Assembly (NCBI RefSeq): GCF_030064165.1 | Contig: NZ_CP125947.1 | Location: 558,001-622,000 of the forward strand | Direction of reading: 5' to 3' | Source of the DNA: Comamonas resistens | GTDB lineage: Bacteria; Pseudomonadota; Gammaproteobacteria; Burkholderiales; Burkholderiaceae_C | Length of the DNA: 64,000 nt | In this document: in pieces, positions 27,129 through 35,597 of the stretch | How the letters are laid out: every line of letters begins with the position of its first letter | Numbering within the stretch: position 1 is the first letter of the stretch | Position numbers and translations under genes: made by a program | Notes under the pieces: model-generated | What the model was told of the DNA's origin: nothing | What the model saw: only the letters and a program-made list of their open reading frames with translations | Databases searched by the model: none

Positions 27129-27800
27129 ATGTCTTTGATACTGATTCTGGGAGCCTCCCGCGGGCTGGGCAAGGCGTTGACCCAGGCCTATGTGGAGCAG
27201 GGGCATCGTGTTATCGCAACGGTGCGCAAGGCCGAGGACATGGCTGCCGTGCAGGATCTGGGCGCACAGGTGTTGCAAGTCGATCTGGCCAACCCGGCCA
27301 GCATCAGCGGTCTGGCCTGGCAACTCGATGGCAAGAGCATCGATCTGGCGCTGTATGTCGCTGGCGTCTGGGATGGGCATGCGGCGGGCGTGCCGCCCAC
27401 GCAGCAGCAGTTTGATGCCGTCATGCACAGCAATGTGCTGGGCTTCATGCAGGCGCTGCCGCAGATTGCTCCCATGGTGCAGGAGGCTGGAGGCGTGGTG
27501 GCGGCTTTTTCCAGCGAGATGTCGCTGCTTTCCAGTGCGGACGAAAGCGCTTGGCTGTATCGCGTCAGCAAGGCCGCCCTCAATATGGCCGTGGCTTCGG
27601 CCTGCCGGCAATGGCCCGGACTGACGCTGCTGGCGCTGGATCCGGGTTGGACGCAGACCGAGATGGGTGGCAACTCTGCGCCTGTGACGGTGGCGCAAAG
27701 CGTGCAGGGCCTGATGCAGGTGTTGGAGCAAGTCCGCCCCGAAGACCGTGGCAGCTTGCTGCGTTATGACGGAACGCGTACTCGTTTTTTGGATGCCTAG
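27129..27800 (+). CDS. Short-chain dehydrogenase/reductase
   Basis: 223 residues. N-terminal NAD(P)-binding GASRGLGKALT (8-18), then YVAGVWDG in place of the usual NNAG, and the catalytic pair YRVSKAALN (Tyr-x3-Lys). The Ser before it is in FSSEMSLLSS. The DPGWTQTEMGG stretch is typical of C-factor-like (CsgA) SDRs. Substrate unknown. It is followed within 45 bp by the acyl-CoA dehydrogenase gene on the same strand. Confidence 0.9.
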   Translation: MSLILILGASRGLGKALTQAYVEQGHRVIATVRKAEDMAAVQDLGAQVLQVDLANPASISGLAWQLDGKSIDLALYVAGVWDGHAAGVPPTQQQFDAVMHSNVLGFMQALPQIAPMVQEAGGVVAAFSSEMSLLSSADESAWLYRVSKAALNMAVASACRQWPGLTLLALDPGWTQTEMGGNSAPVTVAQSVQGLMQVLEQVRPEDRGSLLRYDGTRTRFLDA

Positions 27801-27845
27801 CCCAGGCTGAAAAAGGGTATACAGCTATAAATATTGGAGACATTC

Positions 27846-28976
27846 ATGCTGCTGAATCAGGACCAGGAAATGATTCGCGAAGCTCTGCGCGATTTTGTGC
27901 GAGAGCAGATCACTCCCCATGCGGCGCGTTGGGACAAGGAACACCATTTCCCCAAGGATGTGCATAAGGGCCTGGCGGCGCTCGGTGCCTACGGCATCTG
28001 CGTGCCCGAGAGCCTGGGCGGCGCAGGCCTGAACTATCTGAGTCTGGCTCTGGTGCTCGAAGAGATTGCCGCAGGCGATGGCGGCACCAGCACCGTCATC
28101 AGTGTGACCAACTGCCCGGTCAATGCCATTCTCATGAAATACGGCAATGCCCAGCAGCAGGAGCAGTGGCTGCGTCCGCTGGCTCAAGGAACGATGCTGG
28201 GAGCCTTCTGCCTGACCGAGCCCCATGTGGGCTCGGATGCGAGTGCGCTGCGCACCACGGCCACGCGCGAGGGTGACGAGTACCTCATCAACGGCGTCAA
28301 GCAGTTCATCACCAGCGGCAAGAACGGCGATGTGGCCATTGTCATTGCCGTCACCGACAAGGCTGCAGGCAAGAAGGGCATGAGCGCCTTCATCGTGCCC
28401 ACGTCCAATCCCGGCTATCAGGTTGCACGCCTGGAAGACAAGCTGGGCCAGCACAGCAGCGATACGGCACAGATCAATTTCGACAACTGCCGTATTCCCG
28501 TCGCCAACCTGATCGGCGCCGAAGGCGAGGGCTACAGGATTGCACTGTCGGCGCTGGAGGGTGGACGCATAGGCATTGCCGCGCAAAGCGTGGGCATGGC
28601 ACGTGCGGCTTTTGAATGCGCGCTGCAATACAGCAAGGAGCGCGAGAGTTTTGGTCAGCCCATCTTCAATCACCAGGCCGTGGGTTTCAGGCTGGCGGAC
28701 TGTGCCACGCAGATCGAAGCGGCGCGTCAGCTGATCTGGCACGCGGCCAGTCTGCGCGATGCAGGCCAGCCTTGCCTCAAGGAGGCGGCCATGGCCAAGC
28801 TGTTCGCCAGCGAGATGGCGGAGCGCGTCTGCAGCATGGCCATCCAGACCCTGGGCGGCTATGGCGTGGTCAATGATTTCCCCGTGGAGCGCATCTACCG
28901 CGATGTGCGCGTGTGCCAGATCTATGAGGGAACGAGCGACGTGCAGAAAATCATCATTCAGCGGGCGCTGGCCTGA
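27846..28976 (+). CDS. Short-chain-type acyl-CoA dehydrogenase
   Basis: 376 residues. FAD-dependent alpha,beta-oxidation of a short acyl-CoA. Motifs: FCLTEPHVGSDAS, QFITSGKNGD and LGGYGVVNDFPVER. The catalytic base is E361 in IYEGTSDVQK, the position used by butyryl/branched short-chain enzymes, in contrast to LiuA. ATG 27846 is preceded by TTGGAGAC; a TTG at 27834 inside that ribosome site is rejected. A likely job is breakdown of 2-methylbutyryl-, isobutyryl- or butyryl-CoA. A broken partial copy lies 1.2 kb upstream. Confidence 0.92.
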   Translation: MLLNQDQEMIREALRDFVREQITPHAARWDKEHHFPKDVHKGLAALGAYGICVPESLGGAGLNYLSLALVLEEIAAGDGGTSTVISVTNCPVNAILMKYGNAQQQEQWLRPLAQGTMLGAFCLTEPHVGSDASALRTTATREGDEYLINGVKQFITSGKNGDVAIVIAVTDKAAGKKGMSAFIVPTSNPGYQVARLEDKLGQHSSDTAQINFDNCRIPVANLIGAEGEGYRIALSALEGGRIGIAAQSVGMARAAFECALQYSKERESFGQPIFNHQAVGFRLADCATQIEAARQLIWHAASLRDAGQPCLKEAAMAKLFASEMAERVCSMAIQTLGGYGVVNDFPVERIYRDVRVCQIYEGTSDVQKIIIQRALA

Positions 28977-29142
28977 ATGCGCTGACGGCGCGGGCGCAAA
29001 AAGCAGAGGCTGTCAACCTTGCCGGTGCATCTGTGGCAGCTTAGGGCCATGCCGGTTGCTGTTGTCACCTGCGCTGTCTAGGATGCTTTGAGCAAGGGGC
29101 TGCGCGCCCCGTTTCCTATCACTGCAGCAGGGAGACCACCAC

Positions 29143-29934
29143 ATGCCTTTTGCTCCGGTCAACGGCCAGAACATCTATTATGAAGACACGGGCGGACGCG
29201 GCCCGGCCATCGTGTTCTCCCACGGCTTGCTCATGGATCGCAGCATGTTCGATCCGCAGATCGAAGCCTTGCAGGCACAGTTCCGTTGCATCAGCTGGGA
29301 CGAGCGTGGTCATGGCCAGACGGCAGATCCCGATCATTGCGCCCCCTTCACCTATTACGACAGCGCTGACGATCTGGCCGCATTGCTCAAATTTCTGGGT
29401 GTGGAAAAGGCCGTGCTGGTCGGCATGTCGCAAGGCGGCTATCTGTCGCTGCGCTGCGCGTTGATCCATCCCGATGTGGTGGCTGCGCTGGTGCTGATAG
29501 ACACCCAGGCCGTGATGGAAGATCCCGAGCAGATGCCGCATCACGAGGCCTTGCTCAAAGCCTGGATGGAGCATGGCTTGTCCGACGATATGGCGGCCAC
29601 GGTAGAGCGTATCGTCCTGGGTGAAGGCTGGGGCGGTGCAGCCCAGTGGCGCGCCAAATGGAAGCAGGCTTCACCTATCAACCTGGGGCAGAGTTTTGCC
29701 ACGCTGGCGCTGCGCGATGACATCAGCCCGCGCCTGGCAGAGATCAAGGTACCGGCCCTGGTCATCCATGGTGACAAGGATGCCGCCATTGCCCCCGAGC
29801 GTGCACGTGCCATGTTCAAGGCCTTGCCCAATGCGCGCTGGGTGGACGTGGCAGGCGCGGGCCATGCCTCCAATCTCACCCATCCCGAGCCCGTGAACCT
29901 GGCCATTGAGCAATTTCTGAACTCCTTGGGCTGA
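29143..29934 (+). CDS. Alpha/beta-fold hydrolase
   Basis: 263 residues. Catalytic triad candidates: Ser in VGMSQGGYLS (about 103), Asp in IHGDKDAA, His in GAGHASNL. Oxyanion HG in FSHGLLMD. The fold matches 3-oxoadipate enol-lactonase/haloperoxidase-like esterases; the substrate is unknown. GGGAGACCACC before the ATG is a good ribosome site. It stands alone, converging on the DUF421 gene. Confidence 0.9.
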   Translation: MPFAPVNGQNIYYEDTGGRGPAIVFSHGLLMDRSMFDPQIEALQAQFRCISWDERGHGQTADPDHCAPFTYYDSADDLAALLKFLGVEKAVLVGMSQGGYLSLRCALIHPDVVAALVLIDTQAVMEDPEQMPHHEALLKAWMEHGLSDDMAATVERIVLGEGWGGAAQWRAKWKQASPINLGQSFATLALRDDISPRLAEIKVPALVIHGDKDAAIAPERARAMFKALPNARWVDVAGAGHASNLTHPEPVNLAIEQFLNSLG

Positions 29935-29950
29935 TGACTGGGAAGGTGAC

Positions 29951-30442
29951 TTAAGCCTCGCCCAGATCGGCAGCGCTGCGCTTGCGCAGCACCACGGTGA
30001 TCTGCCCATTGGTTTCTATGGTGGCGCGTTCCACCTCATGGGCATTGAGGCAGCCGTTGGAGCGCAGGGCAGCTGCCAGATCTTCGGCGGTGATCCTCTC
30101 CTGAGTCATCAGGCTGGGTTGAACCATCCCCTGGTGAATCAGGACCTTGGGCTTGCCGTTCACCAGCTTGCGCAAGGTGGGTGAGCGATAGGTCAGGTAG
30201 GACAGCAAGACATGGCAGATGATCAAAGTGCTGGCGCTGATCAAGCCGCCGATCAGGGAGTTGTCTCCGGCATTCATGGAGTTCTGCACGGCGTTGGACA
30301 GAATCAGCAGCAGCACCAGGTCGAAAGGTGCGTACTGCCCGGTCTGGCGCCGCCCCGTCAGGCGCAGAAACACCAGCAAAAACAGATAGACGGCGACGCC
30401 GCGAATCACAAATTCCCACCACGGAACGGCCATAGCCCACAT
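29951..30442 (-). CDS. DUF421-family (YetF-like) membrane protein
   Basis: 163 residues. Three TM helices in the first 90 residues (VAVYLFLLVFLRLTGRR, APFDLVLLLILSNAVQ, GGLISASTLIICHVLL), then a small cytoplasmic alpha/beta domain with KPKVLIHQG, IDEEDL-like ITAEDL and RATIETNGQITVV. These are standard DUF421 landmarks. Function unknown; related to Bacillus YetF/YrbG. AGGGAGG lies just before the ATG. Confidence 0.88.
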   Translation of the reverse strand: MWAMAVPWWEFVIRGVAVYLFLLVFLRLTGRRQTGQYAPFDLVLLLILSNAVQNSMNAGDNSLIGGLISASTLIICHVLLSYLTYRSPTLRKLVNGKPKVLIHQGMVQPSLMTQERITAEDLAAALRSNGCLNAHEVERATIETNGQITVVLRKRSAADLGEA

Positions 30443-30570
30443 AGAACCTCCCTTGTACAGCGGCTACTGTGCACCCTGGCTGCGGTGCAAGGCAAGCCGT
30501 ATGAGCTGCTGGAATGGGCTGACAATGTGCTATTGCAGACCATGCCTGTCGGGGCAGATACCGAGGTGCC

Positions 30571-30984
30571 GTGAAAGCCAACGAAAAAAAACAGGATTGC
30601 CCTTGCGGGCGCATGAACGCCAAAGCCAGGTCATTGGCTTATGCCGACTGCTGCGGCCGTTATATCGAGCATTGGGACGAGCAGCCAGCCCCAGATGCCG
30701 AGTCCTTGATGCGTTCGCGCTACAGCGCTTTTGTGCAGGAGAACGCTTCTTATCTGCTAGCAACGTGGCATGCGAGTCAGCGTCCGCTGCAGCTGGACTT
30801 TGAAGCCTCCACGAAATGGCTGGGGCTGGAGATCAAGGACTTTCAAGTGACGGGCCAGGATAGTGCCGAAGTTGAATTCGTCGCCCGCTATCGCATGGAT
30901 GGACGCGCCGTGCGCATGCATGAGCGCAGCTGCTTTGTACGCGCAGAGGGGCGCTGGTATTACGTGGATGGCGAACAGTTCTGA
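30571..30984 (+). CDS. YchJ-like UPF0225/SEC-C motif protein
   Basis: 137 residues. N-terminal zinc-binding pattern C-P-C-G (about 10-13) and DCCGRYI (about 27-33), then SLMRSRYSAFV and FVARYRMDGRAVRMHERSCFVR, the usual YchJ blocks (NTF2-like fold). GTG start at 30571 with GAGG upstream. Role unknown; single gene. Confidence 0.88.
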   Translation: MKANEKKQDCPCGRMNAKARSLAYADCCGRYIEHWDEQPAPDAESLMRSRYSAFVQENASYLLATWHASQRPLQLDFEASTKWLGLEIKDFQVTGQDSAEVEFVARYRMDGRAVRMHERSCFVRAEGRWYYVDGEQF

Positions 30985-31030
30985 GCCGGAGTCCGCGCAA
31001 CTGGCCGGAGTGTCCTTCCCTTGAACTCAA

Positions 31031-31069
31031 AAAAAGACATGCTCGCATAATCGGGAGCATCTTTTTTTT
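31031..31069. terminator. Bidirectional intrinsic terminator
   Basis: ATGCTC (31039-31044) pairs with GAGCAT (31055-31060), followed by T8 (31062-31069) and preceded by an A-run. It closes the YchJ-like gene. Confidence 0.75.
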
Positions 31070-31073
31070 GACC

Positions 31074-31098
31074 AAAGGCGCCATCAGGCGCCTTTTTT
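31074..31098 (+). terminator. Second intrinsic terminator, directly before the HAD gene
   Basis: AGGCGCC-ATCA-GGCGCCT with flanking A3 and T6. It lies only 4 nt after the previous terminator and ends 30 nt before the ATG of the HAD gene. Either it is a second read-through stop, or it lies in the HAD leader and acts as an attenuator. Confidence 0.75.
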
Positions 31099-31127
31099 GC
31101 ATCGCTGGCTGCGATGCGGATGATTTC

Positions 31128-31853
31128 ATGACTGCTTTCGACGCTGTGCTTTTTGACTGTGATGGGGTGCTGGTGGACAGCGAATCCATCACCAACCGTG
31201 TGCTGTGCATCATGCTCAACGAGTCCGGCTGGGCCATCAGCCAGGAGGAGTGCACGCGTGACTTCATTGGCAAGACGGTGCGCAGCCAGGCTGCCATCAT
31301 CGAAGCGCACACGGGCAAGCCTTTGACCGATGCGTGGATGGCCGAGTTCTATGAGCGCCGCAACGTAGCCCTGCAAGCCGAACTCGTGGCCATAGCCGGT
31401 GCGGTGCAAGCCGTCCAGCAGATTCACGAGCTATGCCAGGGCCGTATCGCCTGCGCTTCGGGCGCGGACCGTGCCAAGGTGGAGATGCAGCTGGCCAAGG
31501 TGGGAATGGCGCCCTATTTCGAAGGCCATGTCTACAGCGGCCATGAAATGCCGCGCAGCAAGCCCTTCCCCGATGTGTATCTGGCCGCGGCCCAGGCGCT
31601 GAACGCCGATCCTGCCAAATGCCTGGTGATCGAAGACACCATGACCGGCGTGCAGGCTGGTGTGGCAGCCGGTGCCACGGTCTGGGGCTACTTCCCCGCC
31701 GATCAGGGCCATGCGTCGGCGGAGCAGTTGCTGGAAGCCGGTGCTGCCTGCGTGTTCGGCCATATGGGCGATCTGCCTGCCATGTTCGCGGCAGTGTGCA
31801 AGAGTGCGGCTTCCGCCACCCCGGGCGACGGCGACGAGCACGAGATTTCGTGA
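31128..31853 (+). CDS. HAD-family phosphatase (subfamily IA)
   Basis: 241 residues. Motif I FDCDGVLVDSES holds the nucleophile Asp. Motif II is in ACASGADRAKV, and motif III lysine plus motif IV acids are in RSKPFPDVYL and VIEDTMTGVQAG. The layout fits beta-phosphoglucomutase/YieH-like phosphatases acting on small phosphorylated metabolites. ATG 31128 is preferred (GCGGA upstream); an earlier TTG lies inside the terminator hairpins. Confidence 0.9.
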   Translation: MTAFDAVLFDCDGVLVDSESITNRVLCIMLNESGWAISQEECTRDFIGKTVRSQAAIIEAHTGKPLTDAWMAEFYERRNVALQAELVAIAGAVQAVQQIHELCQGRIACASGADRAKVEMQLAKVGMAPYFEGHVYSGHEMPRSKPFPDVYLAAAQALNADPAKCLVIEDTMTGVQAGVAAGATVWGYFPADQGHASAEQLLEAGAACVFGHMGDLPAMFAAVCKSAASATPGDGDEHEIS

Positions 31854-31879
31854 GTCTGCAGTCGCCGCGAGCGGCCTGA

Positions 31880-32575
31880 TCAATCCCAGATTGATAGCGC
31901 TTCACGAAGGCGCTGCATGGGGCTGTCGGCAATAACACTGTTGTGCAGCAGTATCACGCGCTGTACCGGCAGGCTCTCGATCTGCCGTGCACAGGCCTGT
32001 ACGGCGGCCTTGTCCCTGACCAACAGGCGTATGGTGCGCGGCACGGTCAGGCGTTCATGACCCCCGGTCAACCCCAGATACATGCGCACCGGCAGGCTCA
32101 ACGGGCCCTGCCAGCATTGAAGAAGGTCGGTGGCAATCAGGCTGCCGCTGCGGGGGTGAAACCAGAGGGTCTCATCCAGCATGGGAATGCCGTTGACAGG
32201 CAGGCATTGCAGCTGCCCGGCCCAGGCAGCGCTTTCATCTGGTGGGACGAGTTGCATCTGCGGCAGATCCGGATGCTTGTGCAGCACGCCCGCCGTACCG
32301 TACAGGCGGGCCTGTGGATAAAGCCGGGCCAAGGCTGGCACGAACATATGGTGCATGGCGCTGGGCGCCACGATATGGCGCAGCGGCCCCAGTGCGTCCA
32401 AGGCTGTTTGCTGCGCTGGCGTCAGCGGCACGGCGGAGTGGGAAAACAGGCTGCCGTCGGCGAGCCGGATCACGGTCATGCGTGTGCTGATGGCCATGCC
32501 TTTGTTGCTGAACTGATAGCTCAGGGCCCAGACGCCATCGGCAATAGATTGCCATTCTTGGGTGGATTGCTGCAT
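31880..32575 (-). CDS. DUF4336 protein (metallo-hydrolase-like fold)
   Basis: 231 residues. Blocks HIVAPSAMHHMFVPALARLYP and LPVNGIPMLDETLWFHPRSGSLIATDLL resemble DUF4336, a family with a lactamase-like fold (residues before VAPS include LGPLRH). Function unknown. ATG 32575 gives the family-like N-terminus; the open frame upstream runs into the AraC gene region and is rejected. It is 17 bp downstream of the AraC gene on the same strand, possibly co-transcribed. Confidence 0.75.
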   Translation of the reverse strand: MQQSTQEWQSIADGVWALSYQFSNKGMAISTRMTVIRLADGSLFSHSAVPLTPAQQTALDALGPLRHIVAPSAMHHMFVPALARLYPQARLYGTAGVLHKHPDLPQMQLVPPDESAAWAGQLQCLPVNGIPMLDETLWFHPRSGSLIATDLLQCWQGPLSLPVRMYLGLTGGHERLTVPRTIRLLVRDKAAVQACARQIESLPVQRVILLHNSVIADSPMQRLREALSIWD

Positions 32576-32592
32576 GAGATTGGGTACTGGAT

Positions 32593-33669
32593 TCAAGAAA
32601 TACGCTGGCCGGCTGTCTTGCGAAATTCCGAAGGGGAAAGCCCGGTCCACAGCCGGAAAGCGCGGATAAAGCTTTTGTCATTGAGAAAGCCGCAGGCCTG
32701 TGCCACGCGCTTGATGGGACGGCTGGTGCGCAGCAGCAGCGCAATGGCGCGCTCGCGGCGGATCTCGTCCTTGAGTGCCTGCAGCGATACCCCTTCCTCC
32801 TTGAGCTGGCGGTGCAGGCTGCGCTGGGACAGATGCAGCTGGCGCGACAGGGTCTCGGCCGTCTGCTGCTCCTCGGTGCTGGCCGTTAGCAACTGGCGCA
32901 CACGCTGAACCAGTGTCTTCTCGCGCTGATAGGGGCGCACCTGGATCGGCAGGGCGCGCTGCAACATGCGGTTGAGCGCCGTCTCGTCACGTGCCAGGGG
33001 GGCTTGCAGCCAGTGGGCCTCGAACTGCAGGCTGGCGACGGGCGCATCGAACTCCAGACTGCCCGGTGCGAACAGCACCTGATAGACGCTGGCATGCGGC
33101 GGTGCGGCAAACGGAAAGCTCGCCTGCAGCAAGCCAATGGGTTCGTTGATCAGCCAGCTGGCAAAACCATGAATATTGCGCAGCACGGAGATCAGGCAGA
33201 ACTCCCGCATATCTCCCAGCGACCGGCACTCATGCAAGGTCAGCGTGGCGATGCCGGCCTGCTCGCTCAGGCTCAGCTGGATGTCGCTGGCGATCAGGCC
33301 ATGGTGGCGGCACCAGCGTGCCAGAGCCAGGCCCAGCTGCGGCGCACTGATGCTGGCGCGGGCCAGCATGCCGTAGCTGCCCCAGGGCAGGCGGCGCTGA
33401 AACCAGCCCAGAGCCTCGTCGTCAAGCTCGCGCATGGCGGCGTCCGACAGTGCCTCCATCTGCAGGGCCGTGATGCACTCATCAGCATGGTTTAACAACT
33501 CTGGCGGGATTTGTGCCTTTTCAAGTGCGGCCAGCGGCGACATCTGGCGCTCTTCATAGGCCCGGACGATGGCCTTAACAAAGGCCATCGGGGTAATTGC
33601 CGGGTGCGATTTGAGGACGGAACTGGCATTGTGTGGCAGCGGCGTCTTGACCAGGGAAGGGGTAAGCAT
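32593..33669 (-). CDS. AraC-family transcriptional regulator (OruR/ArgR-like)
   Basis: 358 residues. N-terminal ligand-binding-type domain (about 30-215) and a C-terminal double HTH: TAETLSRQLHLSQRSLHRQL and PIKRVAQACGFLNDKSFIRAF. This is the architecture of large AraC regulators that sense amino acids or lipids. It is divergent from an acyl-CoA synthetase gene, its likely target. A short inverted repeat sits directly in front of its start codon. Confidence 0.9.
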   Translation of the reverse strand: MLTPSLVKTPLPHNASSVLKSHPAITPMAFVKAIVRAYEERQMSPLAALEKAQIPPELLNHADECITALQMEALSDAAMRELDDEALGWFQRRLPWGSYGMLARASISAPQLGLALARWCRHHGLIASDIQLSLSEQAGIATLTLHECRSLGDMREFCLISVLRNIHGFASWLINEPIGLLQASFPFAAPPHASVYQVLFAPGSLEFDAPVASLQFEAHWLQAPLARDETALNRMLQRALPIQVRPYQREKTLVQRVRQLLTASTEEQQTAETLSRQLHLSQRSLHRQLKEEGVSLQALKDEIRRERAIALLLRTSRPIKRVAQACGFLNDKSFIRAFRLWTGLSPSEFRKTAGQRIS

Positions 33670-33672
33670 TTG

Positions 33673-33683
33673 GCAATTATTGC
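33673..33683. promoter_or_regulatory. Short inverted repeat between AraC regulator and acyl-CoA synthetase
   Basis: GCAAT-T-ATTGC, 4 bp before the AraC start codon, in the 130-bp divergent gap. It may be part of an operator; too short to be sure. Confidence 0.35.
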
Positions 33684-33802
33684 AACCTTACTGACTTCTT
33701 CTGGACAGGGCTAGCCCTTATTCTGGGCTGCAGAACAAGGTGCTGAATGGAAGCCGCGCAACCTGTTTGCAAAAGGATGCGGGGTCAAGGAGACAGGAAA
33801 CC

Positions 33803-35509
33803 ATGAACACGCTGACCGCCAGTTATGCCAAGGGGCGCACGGATGTACCGCTGATCGAGCAGACGATCGGTGATTTTTTTGCGGCCATGGCGCAGCGCCA
33901 GGGCAGTCGTGATGCGCTGGTCAGCCGCCACCAGGGCTTGCGTTACAGCTACGCCGAGCTGCATGCGGCGGCACGCCAGCTGGCCAGTGCCCTGCTGAAC
34001 CAGGGGCTGGAAAAAGGCGATCGCGTCGGCATCTGGAGCCACAACAATGCCGAGTGGGTGCTGATGCAGCTGGCCACGGCCCAGATCGGTCTGGTGTTGG
34101 TCAACATCAACCCCGCCTATCGCACGTCGGAAGTCGAGTACGCACTCAACAAGGTAGGCTGCAAGGCACTGGTGACCATGCCCCAGTTCAAGACCAGCGA
34201 CTACCTGGGCATGCTGTGCGAACTGGCCCCTGAGCTGATGGTGTGCGAGCCCGGAAAGCTGCAGTCGGCACGTTTGCCCACGCTGCGCAGCGTGGTCTGG
34301 ATAGATGTCGCAGGCCAGGGCGAAGAGCAGCCCGGCATGCTCCGTTTTTCGCAGCTGCTGGCGCAAGGTACACCTGCAGATGAGCGCATAAATGCCATTG
34401 CTGCCACGCTGAAGAATACCGACCCCATCAATATCCAGTTCACCAGCGGCACCACGGGCTTTCCCAAGGGCGCGACGCTGACCCACCGCAACATCCTGAA
34501 CAACGGCTTCTTCATCGGCGAATGCATGCGGCTCACGCCCGAAGACCGCTTGTGCATTCCCGTGCCGCTCTACCACTGCTTCGGCATGGTGCTGGGCAAT
34601 CTGGCCTGCTTTACCCATGGCTCGACCATCGTCTATCCCAACGATGGTTTCGACCCCATCACCGTGCTGGAAGCTGTGCAGGCAGAGAAATGCACGGGCC
34701 TGCATGGTGTGCCCACCATGTTCATTGCCGAGCTCGATCACCCGCGCTTTGCCGAGTTCGATCTGTCCACACTGCGCACCGGCATCATGGCCGGCTCGCC
34801 ATGCCCTATCGAGGTCATGAAGCGCGTGGTCAGCGATATGCATCTGTCCGAGATCACCATCGCCTACGGCATGACGGAAACCAGCCCCGTGAGCTGCCAG
34901 AGCGACAACGAGACGCCGCTGGAAAAGCGCGTGGCCACCGTGGGCAAGGTGCAACCGCATCTGGAGGTGAAGATCGTCGACCCGACCACGGGCGAGATCG
35001 TGGCACCCGGTATTTCGGGCGAGCTGTGCACACGCGGCTATTCGGTCATGCACGGCTACTGGGACGACGAGGCCAAGACGCGCGAGGCCATCGACGCCGA
35101 GCACTGGATGCATACCGGCGACCTGGCCACCATGGACGAAGAGGGCTATGTGAACATCGTGGGCCGCATCAAGGACATGGTGATTCGCGGCGGCGAGAAC
35201 ATCTATCCGCGCGAGATCGAGGAATTCCTCTACCGTCACCCTCAGGTGCAGGACGTGCAGGTGGTCGGTGTGCCCGATGTGCGCTACGGCGAGGAGTTGT
35301 GCGCCTGGATCATCGTCAAGCTCGGCCAGACCTTGGGCGAGGATGATGTGCGTGCTTTTTGCAAGGGGCAGATTGCGCATTACAAGGTGCCGCGCTATAT
35401 CCGCTTTGTCCAGGCCTTCCCCATGACGGTGACGGGCAAGATCCAGAAGTTCAAGATCCGCGACGAGATGATCGAGCTGCTGGATCTGCGTGTCATCAAG
35501 ACCGCTTGA
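33803..35509 (+). CDS. AMP-binding acyl-CoA synthetase
   Basis: 568 residues. Adenylate-forming enzyme: P-loop [18 protein letters not shown] (about 214-231), [25 protein letters not shown] and the hinge [21 protein letters not shown]; the C-terminal catalytic Lys is in [12 protein letters not shown]. Family members load a fatty or branched-chain acid onto CoA. Placement before the liu genes suggests isovalerate or a related acid, but medium/long-chain acids are possible. ATG 33803 has AAGGAGACAGGAAACC upstream; the longer open frame back to 33740 lacks one. Confidence 0.92.
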   Translation: MNTLTASYAKGRTDVPLIEQTIGDFFAAMAQRQGSRDALVSRHQGLRYSYAELHAAARQLASALLNQGLEKGDRVGIWSHNNAEWVLMQLATAQIGLVLVNINPAYRTSEVEYALNKVGCKALVTMPQFKTSDYLGMLCELAPELMVCEPGKLQSARLPTLRSVVWIDVAGQGEEQPGMLRFSQLLAQGTPADERINAIAATLKNTDPINIQFTSGTTGFPKGATLTHRNILNNGFFIGECMRLTPEDRLCIPVPLYHCFGMVLGNLACFTHGSTIVYPNDGFDPITVLEAVQAEKCTGLHGVPTMFIAELDHPRFAEFDLSTLRTGIMAGSPCPIEVMKRVVSDMHLSEITIAYGMTETSPVSCQSDNETPLEKRVATVGKVQPHLEVKIVDPTTGEIVAPGISGELCTRGYSVMHGYWDDEAKTREAIDAEHWMHTGDLATMDEEGYVNIVGRIKDMVIRGGENIYPREIEEFLYRHPQVQDVQVVGVPDVRYGEELCAWIIVKLGQTLGEDDVRAFCKGQIAHYKVPRYIRFVQAFPMTVTGKIQKFKIRDEMIELLDLRVIKTA

Positions 35510-35545
35510 GATGGTGGCGGCCATGCGCAGCTTGCTCTTGCCCAT

Positions 35546-35570
35546 GAAAAAGCCCCGCACAGGCGGGGCT
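35546..35570 (-). terminator. Terminator of the CPA1 antiporter gene
   Basis: AGCCCCGC-ACAG-GCGGGGCT with A5 on the left, i.e. T5 after the hairpin on the minus strand. It lies 28 bp past the antiporter stop codon. No T-run on the plus strand, so it serves the minus strand. Confidence 0.85.
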
Positions 35571-35597
35571 TGGGCGGCAGCATGCGCGCGTAGGTCT

